DNA of 64,000 nucleotides from Argentina anserina (Eukaryota; Streptophyta; Magnoliopsida; Rosales; Rosaceae): the NCBI RefSeq assembly GCF_933775445.1, contig NC_065873.1, positions 12,524,001 through 12,588,000 of the forward strand. Reading direction: 5' to 3'. Shown piece after piece: positions 36,130 to 46,899 of this stretch. Numbering within the stretch: the first letter of the stretch is position 1; the number at the start of each line of letters is the position of its first letter. The notes beneath the pieces are model-generated. The model was not told the origin of the DNA. It did no database searches and worked only from the letters and a program-made list of their open reading frames with translations. Both the position numbers and the translations under genes were made by a program.

Positions 36130-38352
36130 CTGTTTTCACAATTAGGCCCGGTACGAAGAATTTTGGGTTTTTCTTTTTCTTTTTTAAAAGAATTATCAAT
36201 TATGTGCTCATTTTTGCATATCATACATCGATATTCTAGAATTTGTATCCACAGCTCCGGCAACAAATTCAGTGAAAACTAACTCTGATGGCTTGGCAGT
36301 TCGTCATGCAGCGTCATACGGTAGTAGTCATGTACGGTTTGGCTGATCAATTCGAGAAGAAAAAGAAAAGAAAAAACCTCTATATCCATTGTTTTCTTCT
36401 CCGATCTTAACTCTAACACCTCTTCTATATACCTTTTTCTGATTTAGGGGGAGTTTGACCCTGAGTTTTTGCCAGATTATGGGTTTAAATTCTCTGAGGT
36501 ATTTGGTAAATAGAAATTGTAGGTGATTATATGAGAAATTCACACACACCGAGACAAATTCTAAAAGCTATAAATTGGAGCTTCTGATTATGGGGGAATG
36601 ATTATAATCTGTCTATTAACTTTCTACCATACTTTCTAAACTTACCACATTTTTATACTAATATTCAGCAAACACTTTAGGTACTCACAACTGATTATTC
36701 AATCAGCTCAGCTGAAACTGATTATAAAAAACTCACCTCATGGCCAAACTTGCTCTTAGTACTAGTTATGTCTAACTAATTGCCACTGATTTAGTTGTCA
36801 CTTGTTAGGGGAAGAAGTTATTATCCAAACTAGCCTCATGACACACTCTGTGTGTGTTATATTTACTTCTTTTTCTTTTTACATAAATTGTTAAAAACAA
36901 AATTGATATAGTAATAGGTAGTTATGTTTCTTCTTCTATTTTTTCTTCACTTTATATTTTCCAAATTACAATTATATCTTCAAACTATAGTCAGATGAAT
37001 TTTGAAGTTTAATAAACCCTGAGCAATTTGAGTAGTTCAAAAATTTAACTAATCAACATATTAACTCTCATTCTTGCTTTATTAACCGAAGATATAAATT
37101 AGGTGTTCTTTTTATCCTCTTATCAAGTTTTCCGCTAGGTGCTTACTGTTACTTGACGAGATTGTTAACAAGGCAACACCATAAGCACCATTTAGATGCT
37201 CAACATCAAGATCAGTATTTTAGGAAATTACATTTTGTTTGCTTTACTATTTTGATACAAGCTTTATTGTACCTACCATGAATGTAGCATGTAATCCTCT
37301 ACAATATATAAAGAGGGTTTCACATAGGTATATGAGATTCCTATCCAAACTAGGAAAACCAAATAAACTCCACGATGTTTATCCAACTTGTCTACAACTG
37401 GATATTTGATGGGTTTGTACTTATATCTGCGAATTTTCGACCAATTCGGTTCGTGAATGTATCAAATTAGATTAAAAACAATGGACGAATTGAATTTTAC
37501 CGAACTTGAATATCTCTTGTTTAGAGTAGAAAATTACATTTATGAATACCTTAATAATTATCAAATTATATGAAATTTTGTAGAGATGATTTATACATTG
37601 TTACCTATGTATTAGATAGTGTAGATATGAAAACTCGATTTAAAAATTAGTCTACAATGAAAATATGTACCATAAGAATAAATAAACATGTCATTATGGG
37701 AATAGGATTGTATATAAATACATATATAGGAAACAAATGGTAAGTCCAAATATATATGTTGCATTAAGTAAATAACTAATTTTGAATTTGCATTGTTGGC
37801 CGAGATTGAAGGACCCAAAAAAAGTTAGCAGTCCTATATCTACGAATGGTTCTATGACTTAAGAATCTAGCAACTATATTTGAATAAAATCTAAGCAATA
37901 GGAGTTGAACTAGAAAGTGTATATATAGTAATATATTGTTCACATATTCAATATATTCTCATTGAATTCGTTTAAGATTCTGATATGAATCTCATGCCTC
38001 TGTCACTACGTTGTTTCATAATTGAATTCAAGGGGACTTCGAGTGTGGGCCATGAACGCCTTCTTCTCTTGCTGCTAGTTCTTATGATAAGGAAAGAAAT
38101 CTATGTTCAATTTATACTCTTTTATGGGCAGGAGATTCAATTAAAACACTATATATTCACATGAGTTTGGTCCCTGTGCTCACTACGAAAAAGCATTCAA
38201 ATATGTACTATCCCATTGAGAGCTTGTTAGAAGAGTAACAGAAGACCAAACTGGATAATTCGCAGGAGCTTGCGGCTGAACCAATTGAAGCTTTGAACAA
38301 GATGGCAATCTCTGTTAATGTTGTAGGTATAACACTCTAACTGTTTTGGAAC
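36130..38352. other. AT-rich intergenic DNA with an exon-like remnant at its end
   Basis: No gene is recognised over most of this stretch. Near the end (about 38217-38326) a frame reads SLLEE, a stop, then QKTKLDNSQELAAEPIEALN and KMAISVNVV before a GT donor (gtag/gtataac). This looks like a decayed coding exon, discussed with the sequence on the far side of the gypsy element. Confidence 0.5.
38217..38327 (+). pseudogene. Exon remnant of an unrecognised gene, left of the gypsy element
   Basis: The frame gives SLLEE*QKTKLDNSQELAAE then PIEALNKMAISVNVV, followed by a plausible donor. The one in-frame TAA and lack of continuity suggest decay. A second exon-like piece in the same orientation lies at about 45405-45565, so both may belong to one gene whose intron took the gypsy insertion. 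The family is not recognised. Confidence 0.3.
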
Positions 38353-38357
38353 TTGTT

Positions 38358-39189
38358 TGTTCGAGCTGGGAAAACGGATCCTCCTCAGAGAACAATCAGC
38401 AAGCCCCGGCGCCGAACCCTAGACGGTTCAACCCTTCATTCTCTGTTGTTGTTGGCGTGCCAGTACCTTTGAGTTATGTACAATTGTTGCTTTGTTTGAC
38501 AATGATCGCGCTCACGTACTGTCTTCCTCTCAGACGATTGCTCCGTAGTTGCTGATAAACCGCTGAAGTTCGAATGACTTATACACAACCGGAGTTGCTA
38601 GGTACCTTTCACTCCACCTCAAGTAGATGACCGATCTTACTTTTGACCGCTTGGGGAAAAGCAGAGCTTATATTGTGTCGTTAATAGCAGGACTCTCTCG
38701 CGAATGGAATTTGATGACTAGTGCAGACTTTTGGGTTTGCTAAAAGCTAGGCTAGCGACTTGATGAACTTGACTCGAATTGCCGAAGTTAATCGGACTTG
38801 TTGCTACATGCAGCGCGAGGCGTGCATCTGGGAAGCTCCGCTCCGATGGGAGACTTGGTTGCCGAAGTGAATCGGACTTTTACTCAGTGGGGAGATTTTG
38901 ACTATGCGGTTGCGCGATAGTTTGTTTGACGTCGCGTGTGTTATTCTGTGCACTCAACCCCTTTATATAGAGAACACAACTTGTTCTTTCTTGCGAATCA
39001 AGTCTTGAAAACTTCCTAGTTGATTTAGATTCACCTTCCTTAATTAACTCCAATTCTATACCGCGACAGTCCCCTAAATCTATTACAATACGGCAGGTAA
39101 TCTTGCTTTGTGATATACTTTCCCCAAATATCCGGTCCACGAGCCTAAGTAGTCTAGATAATACAGGAGTATTATTTTAGGCCCAAACA
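38358..39189 (-). repeat. 3' LTR of the gypsy element (left, complete, 832 bp)
   Basis: Runs from TGTTCGAG (38358) to CCCAAACA (39189) on the forward strand. Positions 38420-39189 match 44581-45350 with the same length (770 bp) and scattered substitutions, so the insertion is not very recent. Confidence 0.85.
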
Positions 39190-39200
39190 TTACCCCCAGG
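39190..39200 (-). promoter_or_regulatory. Polypurine tract next to the 3' LTR
   Basis: On the reverse strand CCTGGGGGTAA immediately precedes the LTR start TGTTTGGG. It is the expected primer for plus-strand synthesis and sets the element's orientation. Confidence 0.75.
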
Positions 39201-39562
39201 CCTTGAAATTGAAAACCCCGCGAAATTGAAAAGGGCTAGAAGAAAACCCAAAACGGTTATCTTTTAAAAATAATCTAAAACGCTTTACGTTCCCACGTTA
39301 CCAACTGACGCGCGCCTTCTCCTCAAACCACTACAACCTTTCGAGCTGAAGTACACGAGAAACACTTACTGTTTCAAAAACTCAAACCAGTTCCAATCGA
39401 ACAAACGTGACTCTTCCCTGAACCCGTCAGTTTCGATTTCAGAAACCCCTTCAGTTCCTATATAAATCGCGTTCACGAACCCAACAGATCCATCCAACCC
39501 GATTGCTTTATCATCAGAAAATCCAGAAAGCCCTATTTTGAAATTCTTACTCTCTGACAACA

Positions 39563-42500
39563 ATGGCCCCAAAACCCAACAAACGTGATGCCCAGGCAGG
39601 TGTAAGACCTCTTCGCGATTATCCAAACAACGAACCCACCAATCGCACCACCATCGGAGTGATTGACGACAACACTGTGTACTTGGGCCCATCTCTCGCC
39701 GGAATCCCAGAGTGCATCAACACCGACTACCACCACCACTCGCGAACTCCTCCGCTTGCTTTTAGGAACACACATGCCACCTTCATGGGATGGCAAGTGC
39801 ACAGTCACCACAATACCCCTGTCGGAGCATGGCCCAAAGTTTCTGAAGCCATGCAGCTATGGTATGCAGGTTGCCGCCTGATCGATCGACATCTCCTTCA
39901 AACTGACTCAGGTTGGAGGCAACAGATGTGCCATCATGACTGCTGCTTGCTTCTGGAATTCCGCAAGTAATACCTTCGACCTTCAATTTGGTCAAATGGG
40001 TATATCTTTGCTAGACATATATGCTATCATAGGTCTTCCAGTTGGTACCAGGCCCTATAGAGATCAGGATTATTTTGATGCTGAGTGCCCGGTCACCGCC
40101 ACTCGCGACGTTGGTATCTACCAATCGTATGGCTCCTGGGTTTCCAATTTTGATCGCAATCATACTGCCAATGCTAGAATTGCCTTCTTGGAATTTTGGT
40201 TAACCAAGTTCATGTTCTGCTCCAATTCTAAGAAGATGACTCGGCACCACCTGCAGCTCGCGACCCTTCTCTATAATGGCCACATTGTGGGTCTAGCGCA
40301 AATAGTTCTGGCACAACTCTACCGTATGCTGCGTGCGCTTACCATGGAACCCCTCAATTATCATAAGCTTTCAGGGCCTATGTGGATTCTAGACCTCTGG
40401 ATCCAGGTTTACTTTGTGCAACTGCGAAACGAAAACGCAAGGGACTTCCGTCTAACAGAAGTATTGGGAAAAACATTTGTTAGTTTTGAGCCCAACTTCT
40501 CTCTTCGTTACGCAGCATGCTTCGAGTACTTCTACACCCTAGATGCCTCAGTTCTTGATTCCGCACAGCTGCTGCTAGACCGCACTCACCCTAATGCCAT
40601 CTGAGGCGGCTTCTTAACCCTCAGACGCTATGATGGAGAGAGTCGGTATTTGTTTGAACATGTTGTATCAATGGCGGACTTACCCCGACATCCCTACAAC
40701 GGAGTAGAACTCTATGCCCCCCATCTATTCGCGAGGCAGTTAGGAATGATTCAAATGGTTTCATTCCCTCCTATTGAGAGTCTGAACCTGTTTTCCTCAT
40801 GGCGACGCCCCATGGTCCCCGTTATTGACACCAATCCTGGACACCAGCCCCCGTCTCAGTTGCAACCCACTCCCCTTCCTATACTAGCAAGTGGGAGTAT
40901 CCTTCGCTGCTTTCGCGTCGACAAAGCTTATCCTCAATGGTGGGAGAGAATCAACTCTGGCCAGTGGGAGCAACGCTCGCGAGTCATTTTTCAATACATC
41001 TTCCAGACGGGGCTTAGGAGATATTTGCAGGAAGTCCCTGAGGTTCCTGGGGATGAGGAGTTGCTGCGAACAGTTATTCCAAATGCTGTCAGAATCGTTC
41101 ATTCAAGGGAAAAATCCTAACGCCTCTTCGAACTACTATAGTTCTTGTTCCAACATTGATTAAAAACCACTAACTGGTTCATGTTGCAGGTTTTTAAGAA
41201 CACAGCTAGTGCTTCCTCCTCCCAAGGCCGTAAACGAGGAAGAACAACCCCTAGCCTTGATAACGACGAGAACAATCCTGACGCCATAGACTTCAATCCT
41301 GTAAGTCCTCACCCCTATTTGATTCTCTTAAAAGGTGTTAAATGTTCACCACTAACCAATATCTGTGACCCTCAGCTGATTCAGAGGAGAAAAATAGCTG
41401 CCTCAAGTACCTCTGCCCCGCTCGCGATTGCTGCAACACCGCGGGCAACAACCAACCAGGTCAACCCTGAACCAGTGACTGGGACCAGCAACCCAGAGAC
41501 AACCATCGAGATAAAAATAAAACCTTATTTGTTCCAACTGGCGATACATTTATAAACCACTTTGACTTATTCTTATTTGATTTGTAGGTTCGTGAGAACC
41601 CAACTTCAACACCTCTGTCTACCCCTTAAGCTGCAGCCCTCGCGATGGAAGACGTTGCTGTAAGTAGCCAAACACGTTGTTGCCCCCCCCCAAAGCAACA
41701 CTTTATTGTTTTCTAAGATGTAGCTTCTTATACTTATATTGATTGTCTATGGATCAATGATATCCTTCATAATCTCTAACACAGGTTCATGTTGGCGCTC
41801 AATCACCTACCACAGAAGTCGCGACTGCTACCCCACCAACTGTGGTTGTGAACCAAGAAACCACTCAAGTCACTCCCCCCATTATGGTGGCAAGCACTCA
41901 GACCTTGGAGTCGCAAATGTCAATCGTCCCCACGGCGGTACTCTCCCACTCCTCTTTAATGTAAATTTTGGAGAATGAGGTAGGAGATGAAGAAGGTGTG
42001 ACCAGCTCTCACCAAGAAGATGAAGATGTGGAGCATCCATTCGCGACTGCGGCCCTAGCGAGTCCTGATGTTACACCGCAACCTCTTCTAGTAAACGAAG
42101 CTCCTTATTCTCATTCTAATGAGGTAACACCCTTAACCACTTCCTGGTTTATACGTTTATGCTTTTCTTTGTAAACACTTAACTGTTTTATTACTTGTTC
42201 TTTACTCTCTGTAGGTTGTGACAATCGCAACTACTTCCAGCCTGCCAATTGTGCCCACTGCTGGAACCTCTGAACATAATCCCGTTGTTGATCCATCCGG
42301 GAACTATCCCAGTCCGTCTTTGGAAGACCTTCTGGATGATATACTAGGTCCGGCCATCCCCTTAATGTCTCTAGAGTCTCAAGAACTTGTCCAGGCCCGG
42401 GCACAACTTGCGGAACTATCCTCTGAAGACCTAACTGATCCAGTTCGTATGGCTAAGGTGAATGACGCCCTTCGCTACCTGAAGCTACACTCACCTGATC

Positions 42501-42907
42501 CCAGCCTAGTCGCGAATGCTGAACAGGCATTGAACACCATTCTGGGCCTCATGGCAGAATGCCACACCTTGAGGAACCAATCTCAGAGTCTGTCACAACA
42601 CAATGCTGATGCCAGACAATTTATTACGCAAAGCCCTGCTCAACTTAGGACCAAGCTTCATCATGCCAAGACCAGCCGTGCGCAACAAATTAGTGCATTG
42701 CGGCAACAACTAGCGGAGCTTGAAGCTAGAGAGCTCAAGGCTGTGGAGGAAGAGATAAGAAGTATTGTACCCCAAATACAGGAGCGCAAAAGGCAACTGG
42801 CGGCGTCCGAGGCTGAAGAAAGGAGGCTCAACAATCTGATATGCGACAAAGCTAACGATACTGGCAAGCTTCTCCTAGATATTCGCCTTGTTGGGCATAA
42901 AATGTAA
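39563..42907 (+). pseudogene. Plant mobile domain (PMD) gene, antisense inside the gypsy element
   Basis: The PMD (PF10536-type) fold is clear: ACFWNSASNTFDLQFGQMGI followed by SLLDIYAIIGLPVGTRP, the 'FW...TNTF...G....L.D....LGLPV' signature. Exon 1 spans about 39563-41120. Later exons start GTT after an AG acceptor, mostly in phase 0: 41190-41300, about 41376-41510, 41588-41659, 41786 to about 42123, and 42215-42907. The last encodes a long coiled coil (about residues 100-220 of its frame) ending in DIRLVGHKM. Damage: a frameshift near 39920, TGA at 40602-40604, a lost donor near 41510 (gagataaa), TAA near 41627 and a one-base loss in a C-run near 41878. The host-strand role is unknown; PMD proteins such as MAIN/MAIL1 act in silencing and genome stability. 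Confidence 0.75.
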
Positions 42908-43839
42908 CTTGAATATCAATGCCTTTTAATAGTAAGAATTGCAACTTATCTCTGTCTGCCTCTCCTACTCGCATCTCCTTGACTCATCCAAAACCCAACT
43001 ACGGGCCCACGACCTGAGCCCAACTCAACTCATCGCCATGTAAGTTTGCATGCAAACCCTCGTAAACTGGAGCAATCAATACTGGAAAACGCAAAAACCG
43101 TTTCAGGTTGACCATTATTGTTGCAATTAATCCTGGGTGTGATCTCCAAATCCGTATCTCTAATCTCAACCCTTGAATCCACGTTTGTTCTGCTATAAAA
43201 TGAAACCCTAAGGAAAGAACATACCACGCTTTCTTCCGCAGCCTCCAACCATGTCAATTCCATTTCCTCCGTCGAAACCCCTTAGGTTTCTTAAATTTCA
43301 TCCCCCAGATTTGCAAACTCAATAGCAATTTGTGAGAGCCTTATTCTACCCTCAAATGTGAGGTGGGAGTCTTATTCCACCCTCACATCCTCCCTTCTTT
43401 GTAGTTCACCACCGGGGATCTGCCCTGCATTAAGGGTTGTTCCTAGTGAAGGATTACAAGTGAGAGAGGAAAAGGCAGTCCTTCCTGCGGCCTATTCATC
43501 GTTGTTTAGTCGCCGAGCATCGGGAAGCAGGCTGCCGAATCCAGGACCAGAGCCAATAGGTACATCATGCTCGTCACATACCTCTTTTGATACACGACGC
43601 CAACTGTTGTACCTCCCATGTGTAATATCCTCTAATCTCCCTTCTTTGAATGAACATCAGGCGAATGCTACAAACCAAGGCTCTGGATCCCTCATGCTAC
43701 CACCAGTTTTCGAATTAGAACATATGTTTGGCACCAAGCTGGTTCCAATCGGTCCTCAACTGGTGCAGTTTAAGCTCAAGTTTTTCGCGGTGGTGGGATA
43801 AACATGAGGCATCGCGAAGACCTTTCCACCTAGCATAGA

Positions 43840-43852
43840 TGGTATCAGAGCC
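43840..43852 (+). other. Stray tRNA-iMet-type primer-site sequence
   Basis: TGGTATCAGAGCC appears on the forward strand, opposite to the surrounding gypsy element. It may mark a nested or captured piece of another retroelement, or be chance. No LTR end (…CA) is seen just upstream. Confidence 0.35.
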
Positions 43853-44157
43853 TGTTAAAGCTCACCTGTAATAGTATAGATCTTGTATGAAGTTTCTGGC
43901 CACGAAGCCATATGAATAAAACACAATTTGTTTCATAAAAACACTTATACTGTTTTATTGATGCATAACCAAAGTTACAACCCATTCTGGACCACAAATA
44001 TTGGTCCAATGTGTTACACAAAATGCCGGACCACGATTAAGAAACTCAATAGTTTCGAAAAAAATTTCGGGGGCTCGCGAACTCACCGATAGTAACGTTC
44101 GCGACCGAGCAAAAATGTCTTAATTCACGATTGCTCTGAGTATCCATGGTGTTGCCC

Positions 44158-44238
44158 CCCTGTTTACTTGGTTGAAAGAATGTCGTCCAAGAAAACACTA
44201 AGTCCAAACACCTGCTATGTCGTCCAAGAAGACACTAA
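44158..44238. repeat. Short tandem duplication at the integrase deletion edge
   Basis: On the forward strand atgtcgtccaagaa(g/a)acactaa occurs at about 44180 and again at about 44217. It lies where the integrase frame is cut (44235). Confidence 0.75.
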
Positions 44239-44573
44239 GTCTGACCATTCGCTTGGGCATAATAAGGACTAGAATGCATAAACTTTATCCCATAGCCAGC
44301 TAGGAACTTCTGGGTTCTCTCAGCCACAAAACCTGCCCCCATGTCTGCAACCAAACACTCTGGAATGCCATACCTAGTGATAATATATTTGAAGATGAAG
44401 TCCGTGATCACCTCTGAAGACGTCGTCTTGACTGGTATGGCCTCGACCCACTTGGTGAAGAAATCTGTAGCCAGTAGAATGTGCTTGTGCTGTAAGGAAG
44501 AATTGGGATGAATCTCCCCAATAAAGTTTAAAGCCCAACCGCGACCCGGCCAAGGTTTAATGATTGGTTGCAA
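44235..44573 (-). pseudogene. Ty3/gypsy integrase core fragment
   Basis: The reverse strand reads KPWPGRGWALNFIGEIHP, LLATDFFTKWVEAIPVKTT and GIPECLVADMGAGF, ending SSPYYAQANGQ. This is the integrase core with the first catalytic Asp (ATDFFTKW) and second (VADMG). It stops just before the third catalytic residue, the Glu that normally follows QANGQ(A). No zinc-binding or C-terminal domain remains, so it cannot function. Confidence 0.9.
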
Positions 44574-44580
44574 AGGAAGG

Positions 44581-45350
44581 TAGACGGTTCAGCTCTTCGT
44601 TCTCTGTTGTTGTTGGCATGCCAGTACCTTTGAGTTAGGTATAACTGTTGCTTTGTTTGACAATGATCGCGCTCACGTACTGTCTTCCTCTCAGATGATT
44701 GCTCCGCAATTGCTGATAAACTGCTGAAGTTCGAATGACCTATACACAACTGGAGTTGCTAGGTACATTTCACTCCACCTCAAGTAGATGGCCGATCTTA
44801 CTTTTGACCGCTTGGGAAAAAGAAGAGCTTATATTGTGTCGTTAATAGCATGACTCTCTCGCGAATGGAATTTGCTGACTAGTGTAGACTTTTGGGTTTG
44901 CTAAAAGCTAGGCTAGCGACTCGATAGACTTGACTTGAATTGCCGAAGTTAATCGGACTTGTTGCTACATGCAGCGCGAGGGGTGCATCTGGGTAGCTCC
45001 GCTCCAATGGGAGACTTGGTTGCCGAAGTGAATCGGACTTTTACTCCGTGGGGAGATTTTGACTATGCGGTTGCGCGATAGTTTGTTTGACGTTGCGTGT
45101 GTTAATCTGTGCATTCAACCCCTTTATATAGAGAATACAACTTGTTCTTTCTTGCGAATCAAGTCTTGAGAACTTCCTAGTTGATTTAGATTCACATTCC
45201 TTAATCAACTCCGATTCTATACCGCGACAGTCCCCTAAATCTATTCCAATACGGCAGGTAATCTTGCTTTGTGATATATTTTCCCCAAATATCCGGTCCA
45301 CGAGCCTAAGTAGTCTAGATAATACCGGAGTATTATTTTAGGCCCAAACA
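44581..45350 (-). repeat. 5' LTR of the gypsy element (right, lacking 62 bp)
   Basis: 770 bp alignable base for base with 38420-39189. The missing 62 bases lie at its inner end, where it joins integrase sequence at the deletion breakpoint (44580/44581). Confidence 0.85.
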
Positions 45351-45404
45351 TTGTTGATTATGTGTGTTTGTATATGTTGATTAACTTCAGTTAAATCTTT
45401 TATA

Positions 45405-45565
45405 GTAGCCCATCACCTGTTAAATTGGAGAAAGATGTCACACGGGATGATCACTCCACAAGCCCTTCAAATGTGCATGCACCCCAAAGCTAAGAAGAAG
45501 GCGAACAAAAAAGCTAGAGACATCTCAACTGTTGTCTCAAATGCAAAGAATTACATACCCAGATG
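45405..45565 (+). pseudogene. Exon remnant of an unrecognised gene, right of the gypsy element
   Basis: One frame reads SPVKLEKDVTRDDHSTSPSN then VHAPQS and a stop. The next frame continues KAKKKANKKARDISTVVSNA then KNYIPR. The two make a coherent basic segment if a one-base shift near 45495 is assumed. Together with 38217-38327 it may be a host gene split by the gypsy insertion. Family unknown. Confidence 0.3.
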
Positions 45566-45569
45566 AACA

Positions 45570-46037
45570 CGATCTCAAACATAGACATCGGTTTTTAAAG
45601 GAGACCCAACTTGCTGAGCAACGCACTGATGATGCAGTCACACACTCACACTTGTTGTGGATCCATCAATGATCAATCTAACCTAGAAAAAATCGAGCAC
45701 AAATTATTAAGAGGGAAGATCAAGACTATATATAGGTGACCATTTACAAATTACAAATACACAAGCCAATCAACAAGTTCCAATTACTGGAGTATGAAAA
45801 AGTAAATCACATCATCAACGATTTCCCTTTGCTTACAGCTCACATTTCAAAGGTGTTTGACCGAATCGTCCTAGAGGTCTTATGCACAACTAATTAAACA
45901 TCTAATCAACTTGTAGCGACGCATGAATTCATCAGAAGAAGAATCATTGCACTGTATCATCATTGTTCATACATTTCAAATATTTTGGACTTTCATGGAC
46001 CCTGTCTTTTGGTCATATGCTGAACTCCTTTTCCCTG

Positions 46038-46079
<42 letters not shown>

Positions 46080-46215
46080 CTCATGTATTGCCCCGGTACA
46101 CTAGTTCAAGCTTTCAATGAATATGAGTAATGGTTTTGAAGGTACATATATTGGCCTCCATAGAGGTGATGAAGAACCAAAAATGTGAATAACAAGTTGT
46201 GACAACAAAGGGGGA
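45570..46215. other. Intergenic DNA with a (TA)n tract
   Basis: No gene is supported. A TA microsatellite of about 38 bases lies at 46040-46077. Confidence 0.6.
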
Positions 46216-46890
46216 GCATTGAGAACGTTTCCTAGTCGGACTAGGAAACACTTAAGGCAAGGTTTTTACGATTTGGCCGAATCAAATATATATTGGATTA
46301 TATTAGATTATATATGGGTAGAATAGATTATATTTGGAAAATTAGTTTCAAATATATTTATATTAAAGGGTGTATTTCGTATGCATTGTTTTTTCATTTT
46401 CTATATAAGGTTGTATTAGGAACGAATTTGGGGTTGATTACCTATTGTACTAGGGTTAAGGGATATTGCCGCATGGTATATAAGGCATAGAGAGGCAGTA
46501 GGTTGGGGGACTGCTATGACATACATGGACAAAAAAATATGAGGTGAAGGAAGAGAGAAGAATTTCACATCAAATAAGAACTTAGTGCTAGAAGATCTTA
46601 GTGACTCCATTGAAGACCTTAGTGGCAACATCGACAAACTTAGTGAAGTCGACGTGCGTGTGACTAAAACGTTCTTAGTGAGGTTGTATTGACACTTGAA
46701 GCAACGATCTTAGTGAGGTAGTTTCAATACTTGATTGTGACTATCAAGTAAGAAGTAGTTTACTTTTGAGAACTATATTATTATAGATTAAAGTGTAATC
46801 TTTGTAATATAAATTGTTCAATAAAAAAGTAAAATTCTTTTATATATTCCGCTGCTATTATTCGCTATCGTTGTATCTTGTATTTTCAAG
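46208..46890 (+). mobile_element. Probable copia 3' LTR with polypurine tract
   Basis: AAAGGGGGAGCA (about 46208-46219), a typical copia polypurine tract, runs into TTGAGAACGTTTCC, which resembles the start of many copia LTRs. A perfect 10-bp palindrome with a one-base loop (46228-46248) follows. A TATA-like TATATAAGG (about 46400) and an AT-rich tail with CCGCTG (about 46850) fit an LTR promoter and U5. The right end and target duplication are not resolved, and no pol is seen upstream. Confidence 0.45.
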
Positions 46891-46899
46891 TTTGTATAA

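Larger units (their letters stand above)
38353..45355 (-). mobile_element. Ty3/gypsy LTR retrotransposon (Tat-like), internally deleted, on the reverse strand
   Basis: Direct repeats TTGTT (38353-38357 and 45351-45355) flank an element at 38358-45350. Both ends carry the same LTR. On the reverse strand the LTR starts TGTTTGGG and ends CGAACA. A polypurine tract (CCTGGGGGTAA, about 39190-39200) abuts the left LTR, which fixes the orientation as reverse. Only an integrase fragment (44235-44573) remains of pol, directly next to the right LTR. That LTR lacks its last 62 bases, so one deletion removed the LTR end, primer site, gag, protease, RT and RNase H. Between integrase and the 3' LTR lies an antisense multi-exon plant-mobile-domain gene, a layout I associate with extra antisense ORFs of Tat-lineage elements. 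Confidence 0.85.

Noticed and set aside
39366..39811. Reverse ORFs (108 and 92 codons) in the gypsy element
   Set aside because: Antisense of the PMD gene start and leader; not gag or pol.
43358..43801. 147-codon forward ORF in the gypsy element
   Set aside because: No recognisable domain, untidy composition, and no link to the PMD exons; kept only as non-coding spacer.
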